Positions 44,338 to 54,639 of a stretch of DNA of 61,361 nt are shown in pieces (position 1 is the first letter of the stretch; every line of letters begins with the position of its first letter). A model generated the notes under the pieces. The model ran no database searches. It worked only from the letters and a program-made list of their open reading frames with translations, and was not told the origin of the DNA. The DNA is from Dehalococcoidia bacterium. GTDB taxonomy: Bacteria > Chloroflexota > Dehalococcoidia > UBA2979. Made by a program: the position numbers and the translations under genes. The stretch is taken from assembly GCA_029941115.1 (NCBI GenBank), contig JAPYRK010000011.1:1-61361 (forward strand), in the 5' to 3' direction.

Positions 44338-47300
44338 TCAGTTTCCACCCACAGCCTTAAGAGGTTTGGTGTCAATAACTGCTGAATCAATACTAGAGCT
44401 AAAAGGCTCATCGTACTGGACAGACCCGAGCACGCCTAAAGTTTTACGCAGGCGAGTTGCAATATCTGAAATCATTCGCTCGTCGATCCCCTGGCGGCTA
44501 ACCTGACTTCTTAGATGATTCCTGTCTTCAATTTCGAGAGTAACAGAATAAGAACCAGGTGACTCGTCCAAGATTTCAAACAAATGATGAATGCGACGCC
44601 GATCAGCTCCGGCATCTCGCGTCTCATCAATCCTTATCAATAAACCGTTATCAAGCGTTGCAGATGTCTCAAAGGTATCACTTTGCAGTTTATTCAATTT
44701 CATCTCCCGTGGTGCTAGAGAATCAGCCGAGAAAGACTTCATATTTAAAGGCTTAATCGGGCTTCCCTCAGCCCTAGGATCGTCTTTTATATCCACCAAA
44801 TTATTATCACGTTCGCCGCCTCGCCGCTGAGTTTGAAATTGCCTCTCATTGAAATTCGGTCCGAGAGTTTTCAAATGTGGGTCATAAGCAACAACAAATT
44901 TTACCGCGACCGTAGTTCTGGAATTTTTGTTACTTCTAATCGCCACTCTAGCCAAAATGATATTACCTTCCGTCAAAATTCCTGTCCTGAAATAGTGCTC
45001 ATACTCCTTGTTCCAAAACATTATTTCAGAAGATCCAGTGAAGCCTTCAACTCTAATAGCGCAGAATGGTCGATTGCTAACACGCGCCGTAAGCTCTCTG
45101 ACATCGGTGATGATTCCAGCCACGACAGCCTCCTCGCCGTGCAAAAAGGACGTTAGTTCAGCCGGCGAATGCGTTACGTACTTATTAAGGATCAAAGAAG
45201 CCTCAGTTAAAGGATGATCACTTATATATGTGCCTAGGTATTCACGCTCCCATAGTTGAATCTGGCGACTGGGAAGTTGCATCGGATCAGACATGTCAAG
45301 GCCACCTAAGCCATGTGAACCATCAGAACTTAACAAGTCAAACATAGTAGTCTGACCAGTCTCCTTTAATCGTTTTTGCTCCTTGGAAATATCGATGATT
45401 CTATCAATATTCTGAAGCACAACTCCTCGGTCGCATAAGGTATCGAATGATCCCGCTCTAGCTAAAGCTTCAATAATCCTCCTATTTGCTGACTTGCTAG
45501 GCAATCGAGCCGCAAAATCCTCCATAGACAAATATTCGCCATTTCCTAACCTTTCAGCAACGATCAACTCAGCGCTTCCTGCTCCCACATCTTTAACTTG
45601 GCCTAGTCCATATCTAATCGACGGTGCCCTATCAGTCGACTCAAATACTTCCACATTAAAATTAACGTTACTTCTATTAATGTCAGGTAAAGAAATTAAT
45701 ATCCCCAGCCGTTGGCATTCTGCGGCTGCCAACGCGGTTCGGTCACCACTCGATGAACAAAGAACCGCAGCCATGTATTCAATCGGGTAATGAGCCTTCA
45801 GGTATGCCGTCTGATACGCGATAAGTCCGTAACACACGGCATGAGCTTTGTTAAATGCATAACCGGCAAATGGTTCGATTAGATCAAATAATTTTTCACC
45901 TAGACTCTTCTTATGCCCTTGGAGCTCAATGCCAGAGACAAAGCGGTCTCGTTCTTCAACCATCACCTCAGCTATCTTCTTCCCCATGGCTTTTCTCATG
46001 ACATCAGCCTGGCCTAATGAATAGCCCGCAAATTTTTGAGCAATTTGTAACACCTGCTCCTGATAGGTAATGACACCATAGGTCTCAGCCAATATAGGTT
46101 CGAGCGCAGGATCCAAGTAATGAGGCTCCTTAAGTCCTTTTTTTACTTCAGCAAATCGCGGTATGTGCTCCATGGGACCTGGACGATACAGAGCAACCAA
46201 CGCCGCCATATCTGAAATTCCAGACGGCTCCAGCAATCTAGAGGCGTCCGTCATTCCAGAGCCTTCCATTTGAAAAACTCCAAAAGTATGCCCTAATGAC
46301 ATCATTCGGGCAGTCACCGGATCCTTATCAGGAATATTTAACAAATCGATGGTCTCACCTGAAGTTGACTCAATGATCTCCAATGCCTTACCTAAAATAG
46401 TTAGGTTTGTTAAACCTAGATAGTCAATCTTCAAAAGACCAACATCTGCTATATCGTCCATACCCCACTGGGCTATAGAAAATCCCGTATCCGGATCTGG
46501 TCTCTGCAGCGGTATAAGATCAAGAAGTGGATCCTTAGAAATAACTATCCCCGCCGCATGGGTACTCGAATGACGAGACACTCCTTCCAGCCTCATAGCA
46601 AGATCGACAATCTCCTTCGAGTCCTTTGCTTGTTTATACTCGGGACCCAGATCCGATGTTTCTAAAGCCCCCTTAAGCGTCGTATTGACCACACCAGGAA
46701 CCATACGAGCCAACCGGTCACCAACACTTGGTGGATATCCAAGAACTCTCGCCGTATCACGAATAGAACCTCGTGCTCCCATGGTGCCAAATGTGCCTAT
46801 TTGCGCTACTCTATCGTGCCCATACTTGTTGACCGTGTAATCTATTACTTCACCACGTCTGTCATCAGCAAAATCAAAGTCAACATCTGGCATACCAATA
46901 CGCTCAGGATTCAAGAATCGCTCAAAGACCAACCCCCAGCCGACGGGATCTACATCAGTAACACCTAGACAATATAGAACTATTGAAGAAGCTGCTGAAC
47001 CTCTAACCCCCATACGAATCCCTGCTCGACGTGCGAATTCAGCTATATCCTTAACTATGAGCATGTACTCGTCGAAGCCTGTTTCTGCAATTACGGTCAG
47101 CTCGTACTTCAGGCGTTCCTGATGTTCACCTGTAACAACTGGATAATGATGCTTGAGGCCAGAAACAGCTAAGTTTTGCAAGTGATCACGTGAAGATAAT
47201 CCATCTGGTATGCCCGGGTTCGGCAAAGTTAGTTGCTCAAAGCTCAACTCCAACTCAACTGAATCGGCAATAATATTTGTGTTGTTAACAGCCTCAGGTA

Positions 47301-48060
47301 AATCTGGATAAATCTGGCGCATCTCATCTTCACCTCTGAGATAAAATTTGTCGCTATCGAATTTCATTCTTTTCGGGTCATTCATTGTTGAATTTGTGCC
47401 GATACACAGAAGTGCTTCATGAGCCTTGTCGTCCTCCGCAAACGTATAATGAGAATCATTAGTCAAAACTAACGGTAAATTTAGGCTCGCAGAGAGAGCT
47501 ATGGCCTGATTAGTCGGCTCAGCAAATTTATCAATGCCATGACCCATAATCTCTATATAATACCGACCAGAAAATACCTCGGAATACCAGCCAGCTACCC
47601 GTCTAGCCTCGTCGATATCATCATTTCTGATTGCAGACATTAACTCTCCAGATGGACAACCTGAGAGCACTATTAGACCTTCTGAATGCTTAGCTAGTAG
47701 TTCTTTATCAACGCGGGGTTTTTGATAGAACCCCTGTGTGTGGGCCAATGACGTCAGCGTAAGTAGATTTTGATAGCCTGCTGAATTTTGGGCGATAATC
47801 GTTAAGTGGTTGGGTTGCCTCTCACGTGGATTTCTGTCCGACATCGCTCCATGGGCGACATACGCTTCCATTCCAATAATTGGCTTTATCCCGTTTTTCT
47901 TTGCAGCCTTGTAAAAGGCCAGAGCACCGTGCATATTACCGTGATCAGTTATAGCCAACGCCGACTGACCTAGTTCTCGGGCCCTTTGCGTAAGCGTTTC
48001 CATTTTTGACATTCCATCGAGAAGAGAATATTCAGTGTGTGTGTGTAAATGAGTGAACAT
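44338..48060 (-). CDS. dnaE: DNA polymerase III alpha subunit
   Basis: Replicative polymerase, 1240 aa. PHP domain at the N-terminus with all nine metal-site residues I can place: H6, H8, D39, H40, E65, H85, C135, D202 and H204 (HLHTHTEYSLLDG, ITDHGNMHG, NDSHYTF). Polymerase palm motif PDVDFDFADDRRGEVIDY with two catalytic Asp, the third in the fingers region, then the HhH and OB-fold regions. E. coli has a degenerate PHP; an intact one suggests built-in 3'-5' exonuclease activity. It has its own predicted promoter and lies downstream of lysC. Confidence 0.97.
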   Translation of the reverse strand: MFTHLHTHTEYSLLDGMSKMETLTQRARELGQSALAITDHGNMHGALAFYKAAKKNGIKPIIGMEAYVAHGAMSDRNPRERQPNHLTIIAQNSAGYQNLLTLTSLAHTQGFYQKPRVDKELLAKHSEGLIVLSGCPSGELMSAIRNDDIDEARRVAGWYSEVFSGRYYIEIMGHGIDKFAEPTNQAIALSASLNLPLVLTNDSHYTFAEDDKAHEALLCIGTNSTMNDPKRMKFDSDKFYLRGEDEMRQIYPDLPEAVNNTNIIADSVELELSFEQLTLPNPGIPDGLSSRDHLQNLAVSGLKHHYPVVTGEHQERLKYELTVIAETGFDEYMLIVKDIAEFARRAGIRMGVRGSAASSIVLYCLGVTDVDPVGWGLVFERFLNPERIGMPDVDFDFADDRRGEVIDYTVNKYGHDRVAQIGTFGTMGARGSIRDTARVLGYPPSVGDRLARMVPGVVNTTLKGALETSDLGPEYKQAKDSKEIVDLAMRLEGVSRHSSTHAAGIVISKDPLLDLIPLQRPDPDTGFSIAQWGMDDIADVGLLKIDYLGLTNLTILGKALEIIESTSGETIDLLNIPDKDPVTARMMSLGHTFGVFQMEGSGMTDASRLLEPSGISDMAALVALYRPGPMEHIPRFAEVKKGLKEPHYLDPALEPILAETYGVITYQEQVLQIAQKFAGYSLGQADVMRKAMGKKIAEVMVEERDRFVSGIELQGHKKSLGEKLFDLIEPFAGYAFNKAHAVCYGLIAYQTAYLKAHYPIEYMAAVLCSSSGDRTALAAAECQRLGILISLPDINRSNVNFNVEVFESTDRAPSIRYGLGQVKDVGAGSAELIVAERLGNGEYLSMEDFAARLPSKSANRRIIEALARAGSFDTLCDRGVVLQNIDRIIDISKEQKRLKETGQTTMFDLLSSDGSHGLGGLDMSDPMQLPSRQIQLWEREYLGTYISDHPLTEASLILNKYVTHSPAELTSFLHGEEAVVAGIITDVRELTARVSNRPFCAIRVEGFTGSSEIMFWNKEYEHYFRTGILTEGNIILARVAIRSNKNSRTTVAVKFVVAYDPHLKTLGPNFNERQFQTQRRGGERDNNLVDIKDDPRAEGSPIKPLNMKSFSADSLAPREMKLNKLQSDTFETSATLDNGLLIRIDETRDAGADRRRIHHLFEILDESPGSYSVTLEIEDRNHLRSQVSRQGIDERMISDIATRLRKTLGVLGSVQYDEPFSSSIDSAVIDTKPLKAVGGN

Positions 48061-48122
48061 TACAATCTTTTTCCTTTTAAAATGTCTAAGTGCCTATACA
48101 CTTGAACTCTTGTGGGGAGCAA

Positions 48123-48152
48123 ATAATACCACTCTTGAACCCTACCTTGCAA
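48123..48152 (-). promoter_or_regulatory. predicted dnaE promoter
   Basis: Minus-strand TTGCAA (48147-48152), 18-bp spacer, TATTAT (48123-48128), in the 110-bp gap between lysC and dnaE. The transcript would start near 48116, leaving about 55 bases of leader. A 5-bp stem, AAGTG/CACTT, lies in the leader. Sequence match only. Confidence 0.45.
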
Positions 48153-48170
48153 GATTTTAAGGAATACAAC

Positions 48171-49403
48171 CTAGTCAATTCCGAGATCGAATGCCGCATT
48201 TAAGGCTACTACTGATTTCTCGACATCTTCTGATCTAACTACGCAAGTAATACGTATGTCCGACGTGGATATCATGTCTATGTTCACATCTGAATCTGTA
48301 AGAGTTCTAAACATTCGAGCGGCATACCCCGGAGAATTAGTCATCCCCGACCCCACAACAGACACTGTACCTAAGTCAGGGTTGGTTATGACTTCCGCTA
48401 TACCTAATGTTGTTTGAGCTACCTTGACAGCCTCGACTGCCTCTTCCAAAAGATTCGGTGTTACCGTGAACGTCAGATCTGTTTTACCTTCGACTGACGC
48501 ATTCTGAACTATCGTGTCAACTGAAACGCCGGCGTCAGATAACGGTTCAAATAATTTCGCTGCTATGCCTGGTTGATCCTCTAGTCCTCGGAGAGTTATT
48601 TTGGCCACCTTAAGTTGGTGAGTAACAGCCCGCGCTTTTCTTTCTTTCTCCATCAATGCCTCTTTCCGAATAAGGGTACCTGCTGACTCCGGATCAATAG
48701 TGGACCGGACATGAATTGTTACATCATAATCTTGTCCTACTTCTACTGCTCGCGGATGCAGTACACCAGCTCCAGTGGTGGCCATCTCCAGCATTTCATC
48801 GTATGAAATGTCGAGTAATGGTCGTGCCAATGGGCAAATACGTGGATCCGACGTATAAACACCGGCAACGTCCGTAAAAATTTCACAGGTGTCGGCATTT
48901 AATGCTGCAGCTAGAGCGACCGCGGTTGTATCTGACCCCCCTCTACCCAAAGTCGTGGTGTCCTGATTCTCGTTTACGCCTTGAAATCCCGCAATTATTA
49001 AACAACCTCTGTCCGGTAACCGCTCCAGCAGCTTGCGGATATCTATGTTTTCTATTCGAGCATCTCTAAACATGGCTGTTGTCTTTATTCCAGCTTGTGC
49101 CCCGCTCAACGACAAAGCCTCGACTCCTCTTTTATGTAAGGCCATTGACAACAATGCGCTCGATACGATTTCGCCTGTTGAAAGTAATGCATCGTACTCT
49201 CGTCCCGAAGGATGGTCTGTTATTTCTGACACCATTGCTACGAGCTGATCAGTGGTAGCACCCATTGCCGAAACAACCACAACAGCCGATAGGCCATCAG
49301 CGCAAACCTGTGATATCTGTTCCGCTACACGCTCAATATGGCCTGTCGTCGCAAGCGATGAGCCACCATATTTCCTCACCCGGACTTGAGATCTTTGGCT
49401 CAT
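48171..49403 (-). CDS. lysC: aspartate kinase
   Basis: Makes 4-phospho-L-aspartate, the first step to Lys, Thr and Met. 410 aa. Kinase start VRKYGGSSLATTGHIERVA, core TTLGRGGSDTTAVALAAALNADTCEIFTDVAGVYTSDPR, then two ACT domains (about residues 265-335 and 345-410, LRGLEDQPGIAAKLFEPL and VVGSGMTNSPGYAARMFRTL) that usually sense Lys or Thr. Two bp after thrB, so probably cotranscribed. Confidence 0.97.
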   Translation of the reverse strand: MSQRSQVRVRKYGGSSLATTGHIERVAEQISQVCADGLSAVVVVSAMGATTDQLVAMVSEITDHPSGREYDALLSTGEIVSSALLSMALHKRGVEALSLSGAQAGIKTTAMFRDARIENIDIRKLLERLPDRGCLIIAGFQGVNENQDTTTLGRGGSDTTAVALAAALNADTCEIFTDVAGVYTSDPRICPLARPLLDISYDEMLEMATTGAGVLHPRAVEVGQDYDVTIHVRSTIDPESAGTLIRKEALMEKERKARAVTHQLKVAKITLRGLEDQPGIAAKLFEPLSDAGVSVDTIVQNASVEGKTDLTFTVTPNLLEEAVEAVKVAQTTLGIAEVITNPDLGTVSVVGSGMTNSPGYAARMFRTLTDSDVNIDMISTSDIRITCVVRSEDVEKSVVALNAAFDLGID

Positions 49404-49405
49404 TA

Positions 49406-50335
49406 TTATGGGTTCTCCGATTTTGTGTGAACAACATATGCACCTCGTACTCCGATTTTACTTATTCGGTCCTGAAATCTAAGTCCATTTTCCGAAGCAC
49501 AAGCTTGCAATGCTCCTAAAACCGACTGACTTTTTGTAGGATCTGATAGCGCTGCCACGGTTGACCCTCCCCCTGATAAGAAAGATCCGTATGCACCAGC
49601 GCTATTGGCGGACTCTAGCAACGAATACATCGCTGGAAATAGCTTACTCCTGACTGGTTGGTGTAAAACATCTCGACAGGCTTCACCTAACAACTCATAC
49701 CGCTTTTCATACAACGCCGTAATCAGAAGCGCTACCCGACTCATATTATGGACTGCGTCTTTGATACTCACTAACTCGGGGATGATTTCCCTCGATTCGT
49801 CGGTAGGCATAGGAAATTCAGGTATCAACATTACGACATCTAGATCATCACCATATTGCAAAGATAAATGAGTCAAGTCTGAAGTTTCAGAGTCAGGAAT
49901 CGCCAGCTGAATTCCTCCGTAAAAAGCTGGATATAAGTTATCAGCATGGCCTTCCAATTCAAGCGCGATCGCAAATAGTTCATCGTGTTTTATTTGACGT
50001 CCCGTCACTTCTGCAGCCGCGATTACGCCAGCGGACCGAGCCATTGCTGAGGTGCCCAGTCCGCTACCAACTGGCATATCACCCTTGTAAATAACAGAGA
50101 CCGCCATAGCCAATTCACCCATCACGGATAATCCGTAGCGGGCTGCCTCAGATGCCATCAAGCTTATTATCTGGGCTGAAGATGAATAGCTATCTATGCT
50201 TTCATTATCTACATCTTCCCCAAACGTGAATTCAAATTCACCAAACCAGTCCAAAGCCATACCTAGGCAGTCAAACCCTGAGCCCATATTTCCCGAACTT
50301 GCCGGTGCTTTAACCACTACCTTGGAGTTAATCAT
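49406..50335 (-). CDS. thrB: homoserine kinase
   Basis: GHMP-family kinase for threonine synthesis. 309 aa. Start VKAPASSGNMGSGFDCLGMALD, GHMP motif MPVGSGLGTSAMARSAGVIAA, and GAYGSFLSGGGSTVAAL. Upstream of lysC. A stem-loop (50357-50383) lies between it and the thiolase gene. Confidence 0.95.
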   Translation of the reverse strand: MINSKVVVKAPASSGNMGSGFDCLGMALDWFGEFEFTFGEDVDNESIDSYSSSAQIISLMASEAARYGLSVMGELAMAVSVIYKGDMPVGSGLGTSAMARSAGVIAAAEVTGRQIKHDELFAIALELEGHADNLYPAFYGGIQLAIPDSETSDLTHLSLQYGDDLDVVMLIPEFPMPTDESREIIPELVSIKDAVHNMSRVALLITALYEKRYELLGEACRDVLHQPVRSKLFPAMYSLLESANSAGAYGSFLSGGGSTVAALSDPTKSQSVLGALQACASENGLRFQDRISKIGVRGAYVVHTKSENP

Positions 50336-50356
50336 TAGTCTCCGATTAGGCTAATA

Positions 50357-50383
50357 ACGTTCATGAAAACTATTTATGAACGT
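50357..50383 (-). other. 8-bp inverted repeat between thiolase and thrB
   Basis: ACGTTCAT (50357-50364) and ATGAACGT (50376-50383), 11-base loop. On the minus strand it lies after the thiolase stop and before thrB. No T-run follows. It may be an operator or a weak processing or terminator stem. Confidence 0.4.
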
Positions 50384-50411
50384 GTCCCTCCTGCTACATT
50401 CGTTGTTTTAT

Positions 50412-51596
50412 CTATGAGGCCGGAAGTCTCTCAAATACACTAGCGATTCCTTGCCCTCCCCCAATACAAAGTGAAACTAAGCCATACTTTCCTTTAATAC
50501 GCTCAAGTTCATACATTGCCTTCACGACGAGAATTGTTCCAGTCGCTCCGACTGGATGTCCTAGAGCTATTGCTCCACCATTAGGATTTGTTTTCTCCAC
50601 TGGAAGGTCCAAAGCTGTCGAACAGGCTGCAGCCACTGACGCAAATGCTTCATTAAGTTCGATAACATCCATATCGTCAACCGAGAGTTCGGCCCTGCCA
50701 AGTACCTTTCTAATAGCTGGGATTGGTCCCGAACCCATTATTTTCCAGTCAACGCCTGACTCCGCTCGAGCGACCATTCTGAGTTTTGGAGTCAATCCAA
50801 GTTCAGCCGCCTTCTTAGCCGTAGTGACCACCACAGCCGCTGCGCCATCATTTATTCCCGAAGAATTACCGGCGGTAACGGAGCCGTCAGTTTTGAACGC
50901 CGAACGCAGACCACCTAATCTATCAATAGTAGTTTCCCGAGGGTGCTCGTCCGTATCAAAAACAAAGATTTTCCTACCTTGTTTTGCCTCAATTGGATGA
51001 ATTTGGTCTGTAAATCTTCCATCCGAGATAGCTATCGCCGCACGCTGTTGTGATCGTAAAGCATACTCATCCTGCAATGATCTCGAAACCTCAAATTGCT
51101 CTGCTAAATTCTCGGCAGTTATACCCATCGGATAGTTCTCAAATGGATCCGTTACTAGATCCTGAGTGCCGTCTTCAAGAGCACCATCCCCATAGCGATA
51201 ACCATAGCGAGCCTTTCGGACATAATATGGCATTAGTGACATGTTCTCAGCGCCACCGGCTACTACGATTTCGGCGTCACCGGTTTCGATCCAACGCGCT
51301 GCAGTATTAATTGCCTCCAAGCCGGAACCGCATATTCTATTAACTGTATAAGCTGGCGTCTCAATCGGAAGTCCAGCCTTAATTGAAGCATGTCGTGCAA
51401 TGTATCCATCTTCAGCTACCTGACCCACACACCCAAGTACCACTTGATCAATTTGGTCAGGCTTCAACTTTGCTCTCACGACGCTCTCTTTAATTACATG
51501 AGCAGCTAAGTCAGATGCAGGAGTTTCGCTCAGCGCACCCCCAAATGTCCCTATCGCGGTCCGGCAACCACTAATTATCACTATTTCGTCCATCAT
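50412..51596 (-). CDS. acetyl-CoA acetyltransferase/thiolase
   Basis: 394-aa thiolase: reversible thiolysis/condensation of acyl-CoA. Nucleophile Cys in NRICGSGLEAI, GGAENMS, NGGAIALGHPVGATG (His) and CIGGGQG (second Cys). Two adjacent ATG codons (51596 and 51593); an AGGGGGC favours the second. It fits beta-oxidation or acetoacetyl-CoA formation, and may work with the acyl-CoA dehydrogenase at 501. Neighbours are tmk upstream and thrB downstream. Confidence 0.95.
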   Translation of the reverse strand: MMDEIVIISGCRTAIGTFGGALSETPASDLAAHVIKESVVRAKLKPDQIDQVVLGCVGQVAEDGYIARHASIKAGLPIETPAYTVNRICGSGLEAINTAARWIETGDAEIVVAGGAENMSLMPYYVRKARYGYRYGDGALEDGTQDLVTDPFENYPMGITAENLAEQFEVSRSLQDEYALRSQQRAAIAISDGRFTDQIHPIEAKQGRKIFVFDTDEHPRETTIDRLGGLRSAFKTDGSVTAGNSSGINDGAAAVVVTTAKKAAELGLTPKLRMVARAESGVDWKIMGSGPIPAIRKVLGRAELSVDDMDVIELNEAFASVAAACSTALDLPVEKTNPNGGAIALGHPVGATGTILVVKAMYELERIKGKYGLVSLCIGGGQGIASVFERLPAS

Positions 51597-51663
51597 GCCC
51601 CCTGACTAGCAAATTGAACCCGTTACTTACGGATTCGCTCAGATACTCATTATATATCTAAAA

Positions 51664-52392
51664 CTAAAGTTTAAAGTGAGCAATATTATTAGATCTCAGA
51701 TACAAAGCCATTCTATCAAAAGCTAAACGGGTCAATTCACTTGGTGAAAGGTTAGCGTCCAGCACCATCCACCTCTCCTGATCTTTCGCTGCCATTTCAA
51801 GGTAGCCAGACCGAACTCGATTATGAAAGTCTAATGACTCAAAATCGAGGTAGTTGTTTCCCCCCATGCGCTCAGAATCGCCAAATAAGTTCACCTGATC
51901 TTCTATTCCGTGACGACGAAGACCTTCCCGAGGATCCAAATCCAAAAGAAAGGTTATGGAAGGCATCAATCCACTTATTGTTAAATTGACAGCTTCATCA
52001 ATTAACTCATAACTCAAACCGCGACCATAATGCTGATAGGCAAAAGTTGAATCAACATATCGATCACAAATAACTATCTTTCCCAAATCCAATGCCGGCC
52101 GTATAACCTCTGTGATGAGCTGCGAACGAGCTGCTGAAAAGACGAGTAATTCTGTCCTAGGATCGGGGCTGCTAAAAGTCTTCTCACTCTCGTACCGATC
52201 AGCATTATTGAACAATGCGTTTCGCAGACGCTCACCTAGAACAGTTCCACCAGGCTCTCGACATATTGTTACATCCAGACCCAATTCTATTAACTTTGCA
52301 CTGAGAGTGCTGCTAAGTGAACTTTTACCGGTTCCTTCCCCACCTTCGAGAGTCAGGAACAATCCCTTAGGTGCCTCGGAAATATCGCTCAT
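51664..52392 (-). CDS. tmk: thymidylate kinase
   Basis: dTMP to dTDP. 242 aa. P-loop LTLEGGEGTGKSSLSSTL, DR(Y/H) motif VICDRYVDSTFAYQHYGRG, and LLDLDPREGLRRHG. The ATG at 52392 overlaps the TGA of the upstream R3H-ATPase gene (ATGA), which marks translational coupling. A few residues longer at each end than typical. Confidence 0.95.
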   Translation of the reverse strand: MSDISEAPKGLFLTLEGGEGTGKSSLSSTLSAKLIELGLDVTICREPGGTVLGERLRNALFNNADRYESEKTFSSPDPRTELLVFSAARSQLITEVIRPALDLGKIVICDRYVDSTFAYQHYGRGLSYELIDEAVNLTISGLMPSITFLLDLDPREGLRRHGIEDQVNLFGDSERMGGNNYLDFESLDFHNRVRSGYLEMAAKDQERWMVLDANLSPSELTRLAFDRMALYLRSNNIAHFKL

Positions 52393-53939
52393 GACCACAC
52401 CACCACACGCTTGTAGGGCTCTCGCCCTTTTGAAGCAGATCTCAAGCCGTGCCGCTCTACCAACTCGTGCTGCAATCTTCGAACGTAAGAGTTCTGTGGC
52501 GACAGCTCCACCTGCCCTCCGCCATACATCCTAATAGAAGTAGATGCTTCCTCAGTCTCCTCCAAAGCTTTATTAGTTAGGTCGTTAGTTCCTGGGTTGA
52601 TATCTGTTATTAGCAATAACTGGCGTTCTATCTGATGCTGTGTATTGTTTCTTAACACGTATATTGGAATTCCCTCATTCTCAGCGGCTTTCAAAGGACC
52701 TGATCGCCTTCGGTAATATGGTCGCAAGGTCATAATGGCGTCAGCTTCAGTCAATGAATCCACCACAATTGCATTAGATTTCGTGACTTGAATAGCTTTC
52801 TCGAGCCTCGCTCTTGAAACTCCAAAAGGCAATAGTCTCTGCGTGGGTCCGTTTTTCGCGTCAAGTATCTCGCTTTCTGCGAAGATCTCAATCTCCTCGA
52901 CGGGTATGGGATCAAGAACCGAATCTAGTACTAATTCCTGAGCAGACTCTATTACCCCTGTCTGATCTACTCTGCGAAGTTCTGCACGTACGTCCTCTCC
53001 ACGCAAAAGTTTATCAACAGTGAGGGCTACATCTCTATGGATCGCGTATTCGTAAAAGGAATTGATCTCTACCAACGATTCAAATGTCGGTGAATTTCTT
53101 CGCTCTAAAACCGTTTTCTGAGTGTTACGACGTCGAGCTTCCTCATCTGACAAAGTAACCGACTCAATTCCACCTATAAGATCAGATAATGTCGGGTTTT
53201 GCATCAAATTTATGAGATGAGTACCATGTGCCGTAGCTATTAAAGTCACTCCGCGTTCTGCTATGGTTCTCGCCGCCTCAGCCTCGGCTAAACTGCCTAT
53301 TTCATCAATTACTATAACCTCGGGAGTGTGATTTTCTACGGCTTCAATCATCACTTCGTGCTGTGACTGAGGTTTGGGAACCTGCATGCGCCGAGCCGAC
53401 CCGATCCCAGAATGAGGAATATCTCCGTCACCGCCGATCTCATTCGATGTGTCGACTATTACAACACGTTTGGATAGTTCATCAGCATAAGTTCGCGCTA
53501 TATCCCGCAGCATTGTTGTTTTACCTACACCAGGTGCGCCAAGTAGAAGCACGCTGCTTCCCAACTCAATTAGATCACTAAGTGCCTTTCCAGAGCCGCC
53601 TATTGATCTCCCAACCCTACAGGTGAGACCAACGATAACTCCACCACGATTTCTCAGAGCTGAAATCCGATGAAGCGTCCTGGGAATTCCTGCTCTATTA
53701 TCTGAACCGAATTCCGATAACTGCGCCACTATTCCGGCAATCTCTTGTTCTGTAACTGGCCCATGCTCAATCAATTCGTCGCCATCAACAAAACGAACTA
53801 TTGGAAATCTACCAAGATCAAGAACAATTTCTACCAAGTTAGCCAGATTTTTTAACCGAACAAATGAGGATATTCTTTCAGGGATTATCTTTACTAGTAA
53901 TTCAATCTCTGCAATTTGTTCTCGTTCGCCTAAGGACAA
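52389..53939 (-). CDS. R3H-domain AAA ATPase (Ycf45/SpoIIIAA-like)
   Basis: 516 aa. RecA/AAA core with P-loop LLGAPGVGKTTMLRDIARTYA, VVIVDTSNEIGGDGDIPHSGIG, Walker B-like EVIVIDEIG and ATAHG. A C-terminal R3H single-strand nucleic-acid-binding region contains RRLQHELVERHGL. TTG start at 53939 with AGAGGA eight bases ahead. This family is widespread in cyanobacteria and Chloroflexota, and often lies before tmk, as here. Function is unclear; possibly nucleic-acid or DNA-repair related. Confidence 0.93.
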   Translation of the reverse strand: MSLGEREQIAEIELLVKIIPERISSFVRLKNLANLVEIVLDLGRFPIVRFVDGDELIEHGPVTEQEIAGIVAQLSEFGSDNRAGIPRTLHRISALRNRGGVIVGLTCRVGRSIGGSGKALSDLIELGSSVLLLGAPGVGKTTMLRDIARTYADELSKRVVIVDTSNEIGGDGDIPHSGIGSARRMQVPKPQSQHEVMIEAVENHTPEVIVIDEIGSLAEAEAARTIAERGVTLIATAHGTHLINLMQNPTLSDLIGGIESVTLSDEEARRRNTQKTVLERRNSPTFESLVEINSFYEYAIHRDVALTVDKLLRGEDVRAELRRVDQTGVIESAQELVLDSVLDPIPVEEIEIFAESEILDAKNGPTQRLLPFGVSRARLEKAIQVTKSNAIVVDSLTEADAIMTLRPYYRRRSGPLKAAENEGIPIYVLRNNTQHQIERQLLLITDINPGTNDLTNKALEETEEASTSIRMYGGGQVELSPQNSYVRRLQHELVERHGLRSASKGREPYKRVVVWS

Positions 53940-53966
53940 GTCCGCGTTCCTCTACTCTGTCGCATA

Positions 53967-54572
53967 TCAATGCAATTGTTCAAGCCAGGCATCCACCTTG
54001 CCGTTTCGTAAATCAAGAAATCCAATAGTACCTAATTGAGTCTGCAAATTTCTTGGGAAAGTAGGAGAACCTGAATTTACTATCAGTACGTCGTCCCATT
54101 GGACAACAACCGGAACGTGTGTGTCACCTGCCACAACTATATCAACTGGCCCTTCAAAGTGTCTGTCCATCCTTTCCTCAATGGAGGATAAATGAGCATA
54201 GGGTCTATCAGGAAAATCATGAGTCATACCTATTCTTGTATTCCCAAGCACAATTGACTGGTTGTAAGGTAATCGCGGATCAACTGGAGCAATCTCACGG
54301 CCACTTGAACCATCATCACCATTTCCACATACCCCAAGAACACGAGTAGCGGATCGACTCTCGAAGTAATCTAAAACCGCTATGTCGTGCATATCTCCAG
54401 CGTGTAAAATAAGGTCTACTCCTCGCAGGGTCTCATATGCTTCATCAAAAACATCAAATCGTGCTTCGGGAATATGAGTATCAGAAACTAACCCTATTAA
54501 CATTCCATTAGGAAATTCCTCGGTCAAATCATGATGATCAAGCCATGAGCGTTGGGGCTGAATTGAAGTCAT
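53967..54572 (-). CDS. YfcE-type metallophosphoesterase
   Basis: About 201 aa from the ATG at 54572; an upstream GTG (54599) and an internal ATG (54503, MLIGLVSDTH) are alternatives. The latter matches the family start best. Calcineurin-like motifs: SDTH, LILHAGDMHD, VCGNGDD and VVAGDTHVP, with NSGSPTFPR at the end. Likely a phosphodiesterase of the YfcE/MJ0936 type. Divergent from pdxS. Confidence 0.92.
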   Translation of the reverse strand: MTSIQPQRSWLDHHDLTEEFPNGMLIGLVSDTHIPEARFDVFDEAYETLRGVDLILHAGDMHDIAVLDYFESRSATRVLGVCGNGDDGSSGREIAPVDPRLPYNQSIVLGNTRIGMTHDFPDRPYAHLSSIEERMDRHFEGPVDIVVAGDTHVPVVVQWDDVLIVNSGSPTFPRNLQTQLGTIGFLDLRNGKVDAWLEQLH

Positions 54573-54639
54573 GATAAAACTATAAGGATATTTCGTCACT
54601 AAAGGTTACAATTGAGCTAAAGCTATATAGGAGCACACC

